Assembly (NCBI RefSeq): GCF_028368855.1
Contig: NZ_JAQNCY010000013.1
Location: forward strand, 1-64,000
DNA: 64,000 nt
From: Leisingera sp. SS27
GTDB lineage: Bacteria; Pseudomonadota; Alphaproteobacteria; Rhodobacterales; Rhodobacteraceae
Reading direction: 5' to 3'
Shown: positions 26,965-35,777 of the stretch, piece by piece
Numbering within the stretch: the first letter of the stretch is position 1
Layout of the letters: the number at the start of each line of letters is the position of its first letter
Translations under genes and position numbers: made by a program
Notes under the pieces: generated by a model
What the model was told of the DNA's origin: nothing
Databases searched by the model: none
Seen by the model: only the letters and a program-made list of their open reading frames with translations

Positions 26965-27007
26965 CTGAAAAAACAAAAGCCGCGCAGGCCCAGGACGTGC
27001 GCGGCTT
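26965..27007 (-). terminator. Intrinsic terminator of gapR
   Basis: AAGCCGCGCA (26977-26986) pairs with TGCGCGGCTT (26998-27007), a perfect 10-bp stem. The minus strand continues TTTTGTTTTTTC, a strong U tract. It lies 24 bases after the gapR stop. Confidence 0.85.
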
Positions 27008-27031
27008 GGCATTTCAAAACGGAACCGCGGC

Positions 27032-27295
27032 TTACATGCCAAGCGCTTCCTTGTACATTTCCAGCACCGCCTCTTCTTCAGCGATGTCGTTTTCATCCCG
27101 CTTGCGCAGGGCGATTATCTTGCGCATCACCTTGGTGTCGTAACCGCGCCCTTTGGCCTCGGCCATCACCTCTTTCTGCTGCTCGGCAATGGTTTTCTTC
27201 TCTTCGTCGAGCCGCTCGAACCGCTCGATGAACTGGCGCAGTTCGCCAGCGGTCACGCGGTAGTTTTCGCTCTTTTCGTCTTCTGTAATGTCCAT
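27032..27295 (-). CDS. gapR: GapR-family nucleoid-associated protein (DUF2312)
   Basis: This 87-residue helical protein is the alphaproteobacterial GapR/DUF2312 family: YRVTAGELRQFIERFERLDEEKK, IAEQQKEVMAEAKGRGYD, and ALRKRDENDIAEEEA with a coiled-coil core. In Caulobacter, GapR binds overtwisted DNA ahead of replication and transcription and aids topoisomerases. Here, the ATG at 27295 is better placed than an upstream TTG at 27313, as CGGAG lies 6 bases before it. It is a single gene with its own terminator, divergent from the small membrane protein at 27503. Length matches Caulobacter GapR (about 89 residues). Confidence 0.92.
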   Translation of the reverse strand: MDITEDEKSENYRVTAGELRQFIERFERLDEEKKTIAEQQKEVMAEAKGRGYDTKVMRKIIALRKRDENDIAEEEAVLEMYKEALGM

Positions 27296-27502
27296 CTGCG
27301 GCTCCGTCGGCAAAGGCTGTCAGTTGCTGTCGGAGCAAGGGGATAGCGCTCTGCCCGCCGCGCTGCAAGCCGGGAAAGCGGCGGAGGTGGCGCGAGCGGC
27401 GGAAACCGGCAACGGTCCCGTCCAATCGCTGCCGGAACACTTGCACCTGGAAATCGCATCGGCTACGCGCATCGCAGCACGAAACCCTGCAGGAGCACAT
27501 AT

Positions 27503-27721
27503 ATGTTCGACATGATTGTCTGGACCGGCGCCGCCGTATCCGTTGCCGGCCTGCTGGGATTGATTTGGTGCATCCTCAAGGTCGCACGCGCCCGGCGCCA
27601 GAAACTGGACGACGAGGCGCTGCGCGCCGTGGTGCAATCGGTGCTGCCCTACAATCTGGGCGCGCTGCTTCTTTCGGTGCTTGGGCTGATGCTGGTGATG
27701 GTGGGCATCTTTCTGGGCTGA
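27503..27721 (+). CDS. Small two-helix membrane protein
   Basis: The 72-residue protein has two hydrophobic helices (about residues 4-26 and 50-71) joined by a charged loop (ARARRQKLDDEALR). I do not recognise a named domain. The start ATG at 27503 has AGGAG about 10 bases upstream. It lies between gapR and another small conserved-looking gene and ends facing it. Confidence 0.7.
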   Translation: MFDMIVWTGAAVSVAGLLGLIWCILKVARARRQKLDDEALRAVVQSVLPYNLGALLLSVLGLMLVMVGIFLG

Positions 27722-27751
27722 CGCCCCAGATGCCCCTGCCCCTTCGTCCGG

Positions 27752-27967
27752 TTAGACCGGCACGTTGTCAAACATATCCTCAACAGCCTCTTCGCACAGA
27801 GTTGCCTCAAGGCGGCGCAGGCGGCCCGGGACCTCAGCGCCGGTCTTGCGCATGTAGTCCAGCAGACGGATGAATTCCGGCCGCATGGCCAGCCGGGCAG
27901 CGCCGCTTTCCTTGCGGATCCGGGTTTCCAGGCTCTCGACGGTGCTGAGCAGATCTTCACGTGTCAT
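27752..27967 (-). CDS. Small helical protein of unknown function
   Basis: The 71-residue protein is soluble and predicted helical, with no membrane segment. It has a charged segment RLLDYMRKTGAEVPGRLRRLEATLCEE and a single cysteine near residue 58. GGAGG occurs 7 to 11 bases before the ATG at 27967, supporting translation. It converges with the 27503 gene and diverges from the sulfur cluster. I cannot assign a function. Confidence 0.65.
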   Translation of the reverse strand: MTREDLLSTVESLETRIRKESGAARLAMRPEFIRLLDYMRKTGAEVPGRLRRLEATLCEEAVEDMFDNVPV

Positions 27968-28141
27968 AGCAGTCCTCCCTGTGTCATGATGAGGTTATCC
28001 CGGTATTTCACAACAGGCATATGAATACCCGTGCCATTTGAGCGTGCTGCCGCTTATTTGCGCAGATTTACCGGTCCTCGGGTGGTTTTTACGGCCTCAT
28101 GGCAGCGCAGATAGCCTACCGCAGCGCAGCATCCCGGCGCC

Positions 28142-28233
28142 TTGACTTGAATCAGATGCAAGCGATGATTCAGTAGCCTTTCAATCCCGCCCGCAGGCAG
28201 GCTTGAAACATATTCTTAAATCGTTATATGAAT
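28142..28233 (+). promoter_or_regulatory. Putative promoter and operators of the sulfur cluster
   Basis: A -35-like TTGACT (28142) is followed 17 bases later by ATGATT. An inverted repeat TGAATC-N13-GATTCA (28148-28172) overlaps this spacing. Closer to the gene a second A+T-rich dyad, ATTC-N14-GAAT (28212-28233) with CATAT/ATATG arms, is present. BigR/SqrR-type repressors, one of which is encoded at 55175-55513, recognise dyads of this sort, but the spacing differs from the published SqrR box as I recall it. Confidence 0.4.
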
Positions 28234-28257
28234 TGCAAACCCAAGGGAGAGCTCCTG

Positions 28258-29121
28258 ATGACCCCCGCCGTCAAAGCCTTTTTCGACGAAGCCACCAACA
28301 CTGTCTCTTACGTGGTGCGTGAACCGGAGGGATCCGCCTGCGCCATCATCGATTCGGTCCTGGACTACGACCAGGCTGCGGGGCGCACCTGCACCGCATC
28401 TGCAGATGCGGTCATCACTTGGATCAAGTCTGAGAACCTGCGTGCTGAGTGGATCCTGGAGAGCCATGTGCATGCCGATCACCTGTCTGCGGCACCATAT
28501 TTGCAGGAACAGCTGGGCGGTAAGATAGGCATAGGCGAGCAGATCACCGTGGTGCAGGACACTTTCGGCAAAGTGTTCAACGAAGGTACCACGTTTCAGC
28601 GCGATGGCAGCCAATTCGACCAGCTGTTCCGCGAGGGCGACAGTTTCATGATCGGGCAGATGCGCGGCGAGGTTCTGCACACGCCCGGCCATACGCCGGC
28701 CTGCCTCACTTATGTGATCGGCGATGCGGCCTTTGTCGGCGACACGCTGTTCATGCCGGACTTTGGCACCGCCCGCTGTGATTTCCCCGGCGGCTCCTCT
28801 TCGGATCTATACAATTCCATCCAGAAGATCCTGGCGCTGCCCGATGAAACCCGTGTGTTTGTCGGCCACGACTACAAGGCACCGGGGCGTGATGACTATG
28901 CATGGGAGACCACTGTTGGCGAGCAGAAGGCGCTGAACGTGCATGTGGGCTCGGGCCGCAGCATCGAGGAGTTTGTTGAGATGCGCGATGCCCGGGACGC
29001 GACGCTGGGCATGCCGCGCCTGATTCTGCCGTCGCTGCAGGTCAACATGCGCGCAGGCCAGATGCCGGAGCCGGACGACCAGGGCGATGTGTTCCTGAAG
29101 ATCCCGGTCAACAAGATTTAG
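28258..29121 (+). CDS. MBL-fold sulfur dioxygenase-like hydrolase (ETHE1/Blh-like)
   Basis: This 287-residue metallo-beta-lactamase-fold protein carries the metal motif HVHADHLSA (about residues 72-80), a downstream HTPGHTPAC stretch and GHDYKAP near 205. These features belong to persulfide dioxygenase/Blh-type enzymes that oxidise glutathione persulfide or related sulfane sulfur. The start ATG at 28258 has GGGAGAG upstream; an ATG at 28228 does not. It heads a cluster with two YeeE/YedE proteins and a TIGR01244 protein, an arrangement known from BigR-controlled sulfide detoxification operons. Confidence 0.9.
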   Translation: MTPAVKAFFDEATNTVSYVVREPEGSACAIIDSVLDYDQAAGRTCTASADAVITWIKSENLRAEWILESHVHADHLSAAPYLQEQLGGKIGIGEQITVVQDTFGKVFNEGTTFQRDGSQFDQLFREGDSFMIGQMRGEVLHTPGHTPACLTYVIGDAAFVGDTLFMPDFGTARCDFPGGSSSDLYNSIQKILALPDETRVFVGHDYKAPGRDDYAWETTVGEQKALNVHVGSGRSIEEFVEMRDARDATLGMPRLILPSLQVNMRAGQMPEPDDQGDVFLKIPVNKI

Positions 29122-29143
29122 ACGGGCAAGGCGGAGCAGGAAA

Positions 29144-29572
29144 ATGGAAGCGGATTGGATCTGGGGTCTGGGCGGCGGGCTGCTGATTGGGCTTGCCGGC
29201 GCGGTGTTCCTTCTGGGCAACGGACGCATCATGGGCGCCAGCGGTATCCTGGGCGGACTGCTGGATGGCAGCGGGCGGTCCAATGCAGCAGAGCGCATCA
29301 CCTTCATTGGCGGCGTCGTACTGGTACCGCTTCTGATCGCATTTTCTACGGGACACGCACCGGAAACCCATGTCACGAACAATGCAGCGGTGCAGATTGG
29401 CGCGGGGCTGCTGGTAGGCATCGGCACACGCATTGCCAATGGCTGCACCTCCGGCCACGGCGTCTGCGGCATCTCCCGCTTGTCCCTGCGCGGCATCGCG
29501 GCAACTGGCGTCTTCATGCTGGCCGGAATTCTCACGCTGGCGGTTCTGCGCCAGCTTATGGGAGTGATCTGA
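29144..29572 (+). CDS. YeeE/YedE-family membrane protein
   Basis: The 142-residue protein has about four hydrophobic helices and the family signature NGCTSGHGVCGISRL near residues 99-113, with the cysteine implicated in thiosulfate or sulfane transfer in structurally studied YeeE. It represents one half of a full-length YeeE permease; the partner half is encoded immediately after. The stop overlaps the next gene start as TGATG, so the two halves are translationally coupled. It starts 22 bases after the MBL-fold gene. Confidence 0.9.
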   Translation: MEADWIWGLGGGLLIGLAGAVFLLGNGRIMGASGILGGLLDGSGRSNAAERITFIGGVVLVPLLIAFSTGHAPETHVTNNAAVQIGAGLLVGIGTRIANGCTSGHGVCGISRLSLRGIAATGVFMLAGILTLAVLRQLMGVI

Positions 29573-30006
29573 TGCTGCGTATTCTTTTGGCACTTTGCGC
29601 TGGCGGGCTGTTCGGCACCGGCCTTATGCTGTCGGGAATGACTGACACAGCCAAGGTACAAGGCTGGCTGGATATCTTCGGCAATTGGGACCCCACCCTG
29701 GCCTTCGTAATGGGCGGCGCGCTCATACCGATGACCGTGGCTTGGCGGCTGACTGCCGGGCGCAGGCCTACGGCAGGCGGCAGCTTCCCTGCCGCGCCGC
29801 ACAAGGAACTGGACCGGCGGCTGATCCTGGGTTCTGTGCTGTTCGGCGCCGGCTGGGGCCTCGCAGGCCTTTGCCCCGGTCCCGCCATGGCGTCACTCAG
29901 CTACAACGGCTGGCAGGGCTTGGTTTTCTTTGCCGCAATGGCCTGCGGCATGATGGCCGCGCCCTGGTTCAGCCGGCATCTGGACCGTGCGGCAGCAAAC
30001 GCGTAA
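29572..30006 (+). CDS. YeeE/YedE-family partner protein (DUF6691-like)
   Basis: This 144-residue membrane protein is the second half of the split sulfur permease. It begins MLRILLALCAGGLFGTGL, with further helices and the conserved segment GWGLAGLCPGPA near residue 98, which carries a cysteine facing the pore in the family. The start at 29572 overlaps the preceding stop by one base. With the 29144 product it probably imports or exports a sulfur anion such as thiosulfate. Confidence 0.88.
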   Translation: MLRILLALCAGGLFGTGLMLSGMTDTAKVQGWLDIFGNWDPTLAFVMGGALIPMTVAWRLTAGRRPTAGGSFPAAPHKELDRRLILGSVLFGAGWGLAGLCPGPAMASLSYNGWQGLVFFAAMACGMMAAPWFSRHLDRAAANA

Positions 30007-30017
30007 AGACTCAGGAC

Positions 30018-30443
30018 ATGGATGCACGCGTAATCACCCCCCGCTATTCGGTCTCGCCGCAGATCTCGGCTGAGGACCTCCCCGCCATTGCTGATGCCGG
30101 TTACAAGACAGTGATCTGCAACCGCCCGGACGAGGAAGTCCCGCCCAGCCACCAGGCGGAAGCCATTCGCGCCGCCGCCGAGGCCGCGGGGCTGCGGTTC
30201 GAGGTGCTGCCGCTGACCCACCAGACCATGACTCCGGATAACGTTGCCCTCCAGCGTGAACTCTATGAAGGCTGCAACGGTCCCGTGCTGGCCTACTGCG
30301 CCTCAGGCACACGCTGCTCAGTGGTTTGGGCTCTCAGTCAAGCCCGGGACATGGCCCCAGACGAGATCCTGCAAAAAACACAAACCGCGGGTTATCAGCT
30401 GGATGGTCTGCGCCCGGCCCTTGTGTCTCTGGCGGAAAGCTGA
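30018..30443 (+). CDS. TIGR01244-type protein-tyrosine-phosphatase-like sulfur protein
   Basis: The 141-residue protein belongs to the DUF442/TIGR01244 family. It shows RYSVSPQISAEDLPAIADAGY, ICNRPDEE, and the catalytic loop YCASGTRCS near residues 94-102, with a C-x5-R-like active site. The family is found fused to or beside MBL-type sulfur dioxygenases and may move or hydrolyse persulfide-type sulfur. The ATG at 30018 has AGGAC upstream and lies 11 bases after the permease gene. It closes the sulfur module; decayed IS DNA follows. Confidence 0.88.
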   Translation: MDARVITPRYSVSPQISAEDLPAIADAGYKTVICNRPDEEVPPSHQAEAIRAAAEAAGLRFEVLPLTHQTMTPDNVALQRELYEGCNGPVLAYCASGTRCSVVWALSQARDMAPDEILQKTQTAGYQLDGLRPALVSLAES

Positions 30444-30599
30444 GCAAATTCTGGGGCGGCGGGTCAGACCGCTGCTGGATCGGGCAATTGCAACGCAATT
30501 GGTCCAAGAGACAATGGCGAGGCCGTTGTGACGCACCTTTTGGGATTGAAGGCCGCCAGCCCGCCGTTGGTTCGAAGGCAAGGCCGGTCCTGACGGCAT

Positions 30600-31535
30600 T
30601 GACCAAGCGGAGAGAGACAGCACTCAGGGCGATGCGGAGCCACGGTATCTCGCAGCGACGGGCCTGCCGGCCAGCCGGTGCCGGCTCCAACACGGTCCGG
30701 TGCGAACGCCCGCCAAACTGCCCCGGGATCCGCAGGAAGATGCAGGATATAGCCGGGAAACGGAGCCGCACCGGCGTGCTGCTTGATCGCAAGAGCCTGA
30801 TCATGATCCACTAGAAGCTGTTGCCTCTAGCGGGAAGCCGAGCTGACAGTAAAGCTTCGGCGCGGCCGCAAGCAGGCCCGGGGACCGCGAACACCGATGC
30901 CCGAGGCATTACATCCGAACACGCGCTGGTCGCTCGACTTCCCGTCCGGCAGCTTTGCAGTCGCAGCCAGTTCCGCGTTCTGGCCGTAATCGACGATTGC
31001 ATCTGCGAGACCCTGTGCCTGATTGCAGATACCAGAATCTCGGGCACGTGTAGTGCCAGTGAGTTGGACGCATTGCAGCGGATCTACGGTAACCCCGCAT
31101 GCATTGTCAGTGATCGTGCCATTGAGGCGCCATTGGTTCGAGCCCAACGGCGCGGGCACGGATTTCGCCATTCCGGCCATTCTGGGTCGGGCCGGTCAGA
31201 ACGCAATTCCGTGACACGACATCGCCCCGGTAAGCCGCAGCAGAATGTGTTGATCAAAAGCTTCAACTGCTGCTTGCATGTCGAACTCCTGAATGAGGAG
31301 ATCTTCGGCACTCTGGACTGTGCCCGGCGGAAGCTGGCGCTCTGGCGCTACGATCACAGCACCGTCTGGCCGCACCCATGGTTCGGAAACAAAACACCGC
31401 TCGCAGAAAGCCGGGCGCTAGAGCAGTTTGAGGGCTCCGCGCTAGGCGCCCTCGCCCAGCCCGAAACCGGCGGCTATCAACGCCAAACCAGAAGTCTCTC
31501 GCTATGAATGAGGGACCAGCCGGGGGCAGATCATT
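30600..31535 (+). mobile_element. Degenerate IS3-family transposase (OrfB) remnant
   Basis: Similarity to an IS3 OrfB integrase runs through several frames. The first part (about 30640-30814) gives RRACRPAGAG and then RPPNCPGIRRKMQDIAGKR. Frame changes follow, then FRVLAVIDDC (first catalytic Asp) and RIYGNPACIVSD (second Asp) around 30975-31110, and KPQQNVLIKSFN, LLNEEIFGTLD and ALWRYDHSTVWPHPWFGNKTP. The normal glutamate in the family motif IESFN is lysine here, and stops or shifts interrupt the frame, so it cannot transpose. A right end resembling GCCGGGGGCAGATCA lies near 31523-31535; the left end and OrfA were not found. It separates the sulfur module from the fliM-like gene. Confidence 0.8.
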
Positions 31536-31658
31536 CCAAAACCATCGCCATGACCCGCGCAACCTCTTGTTCACCTTGCCAATCACACTGGCCGTGACGG
31601 CACCTGCCGGAACGAGAAGGACGCCGCACGGTGGCTGAAGCGGAACAGCCCGCCAGCC

Positions 31659-33014
31659 TCAGCCTTCCGGCAGCGCGTTTTCGAGGCCGGCCAGCTGGGA
31701 AATTTCATCTGGGTCTCCGGCGGCAAAGTCACCCAAATCACCCGCAGGCAGATCCGGCAAATCGGACAGATCGGGAAGATCCGGCAAACCGCCTTCCAGC
31801 CCATCCATGCTCAGCCCGCCATCCCCGTCAAGCGAGGGCAGGCCCATGGCGTCCATATCCGACCCGAGACCGCCACCAAGCCCGCCATCCAGCCCCTCGC
31901 CGCCAAGCGCGGGCAGCCCATCGCCGACGCCTGTGTCCAGAGCCCCGGCATCCATTGCTGATCCAGCGTCCAGCGCCGGGAGGCCCATGTCGTCCATCGG
32001 GTCCTGCAACCCTTGCGCAGCGATTCCCATATCCAGATCCAGGCTGGCGGGCGCGTCCGGCAGGGCCTGCATGCCACCGCCTTCCGAAAACGCAGCGGCA
32101 TCCGCTGAACTGTCTGCAGGCCGGCTGTTCCTCGGCGGGTTCAGGCGCACAGCGCGCGACCCGTTCATCTGGCCAAGACGCCCCTGCGCCACCGACTTTC
32201 CGCCGATGGTCAGCAGATCGGTTTCATAGAGAAATGCAGAATCCAGAGGAATGGTATCACCGATTTGCAGGCTGGCGAATTTCTGCACGGGCACCCGCAT
32301 CCTGCACAGGACCGCTGTCAGCTCCGCCCTGATCGAATCGAGACTTGCCCCAAGCGACGGGCCATTGCTGCTGTTCTGGCCGCCTTGCAGCTCCTCTGCC
32401 GAAGGTTCGGGCAGGATCAGCTTCATAACACCCTGCATAGCGCCGCAGGAAAGATCCAGGTTCAGCTCAATCACCCGGTAATCATCAGCTTCCATGCCCA
32501 GCACCAGGCTGCGCACGTTTTCGACCTGGGCGCCGAATCTGTATCCGGAAAACAAGGATTGGTCTGCCTGTCCGCCCAGCATCGCCACGACCTTGGCAAA
32601 GGTGCGCTCCAGGAAGTCCGCGGTCATGGCGGCATCCGTTGGCGTGTAGTGGCGCTCAGACGGGGCTTTGCCGATGACCGCCCCGATGGTCTGCTGCTGG
32701 ATCAGCGCCGTAACTGTGGCGGCATCCATGCTGGCAGCCCCAAGCCGCCCTTGCGGGCAATCCAGCACCACCAGAAGATCCTGGTCCGACAGCTGGTTCG
32801 CTAGATCTTCGGAAACCCGGTTGGACTGACGCGCAGCCAGAACCGCCATCGGCAGATTGCACAGATCCGCGGCTGCGCGCGCGACCGAACGGCGCAACGC
32901 TTTCAGGGTCAGGGAACTGGTGAGCCCCCCGGCGCCCTCCTTGGTCGCCGCCAGCTTGCGTGCAAGCACATTTTGCCTGCCGCTGCCTGCCTCTGCTGCT
33001 TCTGTTTCAGACAT
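31659..33014 (-). CDS. FliM/SpoA-like flagellar motor switch protein
   Basis: The 451-residue protein has an N-terminal FliM-like region (about 1-230) and a SpoA domain (about 245-315, with FASLQIGDTIPLD, GGKSVAQGRLGQ). It probably sits in the flagellar switch C-ring. The C-terminal ~130 residues are a low-complexity Asp/Gly/Leu-rich tail (GLPDLPDLSDLPDLP) that is unusual for FliM and may be a disordered binding region. No other flagellar genes are near, so it may be a second copy or a roseobacter-specific location. It follows the sensor kinase gene by 84 bases. Confidence 0.75.
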   Translation of the reverse strand: MSETEAAEAGSGRQNVLARKLAATKEGAGGLTSSLTLKALRRSVARAAADLCNLPMAVLAARQSNRVSEDLANQLSDQDLLVVLDCPQGRLGAASMDAATVTALIQQQTIGAVIGKAPSERHYTPTDAAMTADFLERTFAKVVAMLGGQADQSLFSGYRFGAQVENVRSLVLGMEADDYRVIELNLDLSCGAMQGVMKLILPEPSAEELQGGQNSSNGPSLGASLDSIRAELTAVLCRMRVPVQKFASLQIGDTIPLDSAFLYETDLLTIGGKSVAQGRLGQMNGSRAVRLNPPRNSRPADSSADAAAFSEGGGMQALPDAPASLDLDMGIAAQGLQDPMDDMGLPALDAGSAMDAGALDTGVGDGLPALGGEGLDGGLGGGLGSDMDAMGLPSLDGDGGLSMDGLEGGLPDLPDLSDLPDLPAGDLGDFAAGDPDEISQLAGLENALPEG

Positions 33015-33098
33015 AGGCTGTTTAACCTGCCCCTTGCGCGTCCCGTTTCTCCGGTTTTAACCGAAAGGGGGTTAACAACTCCTGTATTCCGGCACGGC

Positions 33099-35777
33099 TT
33101 ATGCAGCCTTTTCACCCGCGGCAGGTAAGGAAACCCGGAAGGCGCCGCCTTGGCGCCCCGGCAGATAGGACACATCACCGCCCAACCGCTGCATGACCTC
33201 GCGGCAGATCGCCAGCCCCAGGCCGGCGCCGCCCGCACGTTCCGGGCTAACCCGCGCAAACTTCTCGAATATCATCTGCTGGGCATCTGCCGGGACACCG
33301 CTGCCATTGTCAGTGAAGTCGACATGCAGCCGCCCCCCGGACACAGAGGAGGTGACCGTCAGCTCAGGCTGCTCCGCGTCGCAATACTTCTGGGCGTTGG
33401 CGATCAGGTTGATGAACACCTGCGCCAGCCGGTCCAGATCAGAGGACAGACGGAACCCTTCCGCCTCCGGGCTGCGCCGGACCGTCATCGGCGTCTCTGA
33501 CCCGGCAAGCGCGGTTGCGACAGCGTGGTCCAGCACCTCGGACAGTGTGCCCGCTGTGATATTCAGGCTGACCTTACCGCTTTCAAGCACACTGAGGTCC
33601 AGCAGATCATTCAGCAGCCGGGTCAGACGCAATGTTTCGTCATGGATGATCCCAGCGTAGCGGCGCTGCTCCTGCGGGTCGAGCTGCCCGGCATCCCGCA
33701 GGATTTCGGAAAACGCACGGATCGACGTCATCGGTGTCCGCAATTCATGGCTGACCTGGCTCAGGAAGGCATCCTTCTGCTCCGAGATCTGAGTGAGCTT
33801 TTCGTTTGTTTCCCTGAGCTTGCGCGCCGTTGCAGACAGCTCCGCCGATTGTGTCTCCAGACGGCTGGAGTATTCAAGCATCTGCGCGGTTTCATCCGCC
33901 ACCGCCAGCAGATCGGCCACCGAAACCGACGAGCCGCCAGCGATCTGTCCGATCATCGCATGCGCGGCGGCAGCCCCGATGGAGGCGCTCAGTTCCCGCT
34001 CCAGCCGCTCTAGGAAAGCAGGCGTCGGCTCCGGCAACGGCCCCCGCCCGCCTTGCCGCAACCGCTCGCGCTGGAAGAACACCTGTGCTTCGGCCGCCCC
34101 CAGAATCCGTTGCGACATGATCATCAGATCCTCGCATTGAGCCACAGATCCGGTCCAGCCGCGCGGGCCAGCCGAGTGGTCGAAAACGTTGACGAATTGC
34201 GCCCCTTGCAGCCGTTCCAGCGGACTGGGGAAGCTCATCAGCGAAACGAGACAGAACACCAGTGCATTGAGGCTCATCGACCACATCACCGCGTGCACGG
34301 TGGAATCGAGGCCTTCGATCCCGAACAGCGCCTCAGGACGCAGCCAGCTGAGACCGAACAGGCCCTGGCGCAGGATGTGCTCCGGCAGCAACCCGCCCCC
34401 CAAGGCCGGAAGCAGCATCGTGTAAAGCCAGATCCCGAAGCCGACGGACAGCCCTGCAAGCGCACCGCTGCGTGTGGCGCCGCGCCAGAACAGGCCGCCC
34501 ACCAGCGCGGGCAGAAGCTGTGCAACACCGGCAAAGGAGATGAGGCCGATCGCGGCCAGAGCTGCGGCACCGCCGGAAAGGTGATAGTAAAAATACCCCA
34601 GCGCCATAATTGCCGCGATCGACACCCGCCGCGACAACAGCACCACATCGCGCACATCGCCGGAAACCGAAGCCTGCCGGTTCTGCAGCCGCAGCCAGAC
34701 CGGCATCACGATATGGTTCGATACCATCGTCGACAGCGCCATGGCCGCGACGATCACCATTGAGGTCGCCGAGGAAAACCCGCCCAGAAAGGACAGCATT
34801 GCCAGCTCCTGCTGCCCTTGCTGCAGTGGCACAGTCAGCACGAACATGTCGGGGTTTGATCCCGCGGGCAGCAGATCCAGCCCGACCACGGCAATCGGCA
34901 CGACAAACATAGAAATCAGCAACAGGTAGAGCGGAAACGCCCAGGAGGCGATCCGCAGGTGGCGTTCATCCTCGTTCTCCACCACCATCACCTGAAACAT
35001 CCGCGGCAGGCAGATAAACGCTGCTGCGGCAAGGAATGTGATCGCGGCCCAGCGGCTGCCATCGACATTCCACTGCCCAATCCGGGAGGCGTCAATGCGG
35101 GCCAGTGTTTCGCCGACGCCGCCTGCAACCCCCCAGACGACAAAGATCCCGACCGCCAGCAATGCGGCTAGTTTGACAATCGCCTCGAGAGCGACCGCGG
35201 TGACCACGCCGTGGTGGCGCTCGTTGGCATTGAGGTTGCGGGTGCCGAATAGGATCGCAAAGACCGCAAGCCCTGCAGCGACCCAGAACACGATCGAAGT
35301 TTCATTATAATCACGCAGCGGATCGGCTTCGGCAAAAATTGCGAAAGACAGTGTAACAGACTGCAATTGCAACGAAATATAGGGAGTTACGCCGATCACC
35401 GCCAGAATGGTCGCACCTGCTGCCAGCAGGTTCGACTTGCCATAACGCGACGACAGCAGGTCAGCGATCGATGTGATCCGCTGGCTGCGTCCGATCCGCA
35501 CAAGTTTGCGCAGGCCCCACCACCAGCAGATCATCACCAGCGAGGGGCCAAGGTAGATGGTCACGAATTCCAGTCCCGAGCGCGCCGCATACCCAACGGC
35601 CCCGTAAAACGTCCACGCGGTGCAGTAGATTGACAGCGACAGGGTGTAAATCAGCGGCGAGCGCATCCATGCAGCGCTTCTGCCACGCGTCGCCATACGG
35701 TCAGCCCAGAAGGCGATAATAAACAGGAAGGCCACGTAGGCCAGACAGACAAAGGCAAGGACGTTGAGAGAGGCCAT
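33099..35777 (-). CDS. CrbS-like sodium:solute symporter–histidine kinase
   Basis: This 892-residue membrane sensor has an N-terminal SSS transporter-like domain with about 12-13 helices (residues 1-500). A linker to about 600 and a coiled-coil follow, then a HisKA domain with phospho-acceptor His677 in SHELRTPMTS. The HATPase domain carries N (NLIANAQKY), DNGSG and GGAGLGLAI boxes near residues 785-850. Fusions of this type include CrbS, which controls acetate use, and the related sensors of organic acid uptake. There is no attached receiver; a single-domain response regulator is encoded at 36126-36506. Its start overlaps the preceding small gene as TGATG. Acetate is a guess from homologues and from acsA in the same window. 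Confidence 0.88.
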   Translation of the reverse strand: MASLNVLAFVCLAYVAFLFIIAFWADRMATRGRSAAWMRSPLIYTLSLSIYCTAWTFYGAVGYAARSGLEFVTIYLGPSLVMICWWWGLRKLVRIGRSQRITSIADLLSSRYGKSNLLAAGATILAVIGVTPYISLQLQSVTLSFAIFAEADPLRDYNETSIVFWVAAGLAVFAILFGTRNLNANERHHGVVTAVALEAIVKLAALLAVGIFVVWGVAGGVGETLARIDASRIGQWNVDGSRWAAITFLAAAAFICLPRMFQVMVVENEDERHLRIASWAFPLYLLLISMFVVPIAVVGLDLLPAGSNPDMFVLTVPLQQGQQELAMLSFLGGFSSATSMVIVAAMALSTMVSNHIVMPVWLRLQNRQASVSGDVRDVVLLSRRVSIAAIMALGYFYYHLSGGAAALAAIGLISFAGVAQLLPALVGGLFWRGATRSGALAGLSVGFGIWLYTMLLPALGGGLLPEHILRQGLFGLSWLRPEALFGIEGLDSTVHAVMWSMSLNALVFCLVSLMSFPSPLERLQGAQFVNVFDHSAGPRGWTGSVAQCEDLMIMSQRILGAAEAQVFFQRERLRQGGRGPLPEPTPAFLERLERELSASIGAAAAHAMIGQIAGGSSVSVADLLAVADETAQMLEYSSRLETQSAELSATARKLRETNEKLTQISEQKDAFLSQVSHELRTPMTSIRAFSEILRDAGQLDPQEQRRYAGIIHDETLRLTRLLNDLLDLSVLESGKVSLNITAGTLSEVLDHAVATALAGSETPMTVRRSPEAEGFRLSSDLDRLAQVFINLIANAQKYCDAEQPELTVTSSVSGGRLHVDFTDNGSGVPADAQQMIFEKFARVSPERAGGAGLGLAICREVMQRLGGDVSYLPGRQGGAFRVSLPAAGEKAA

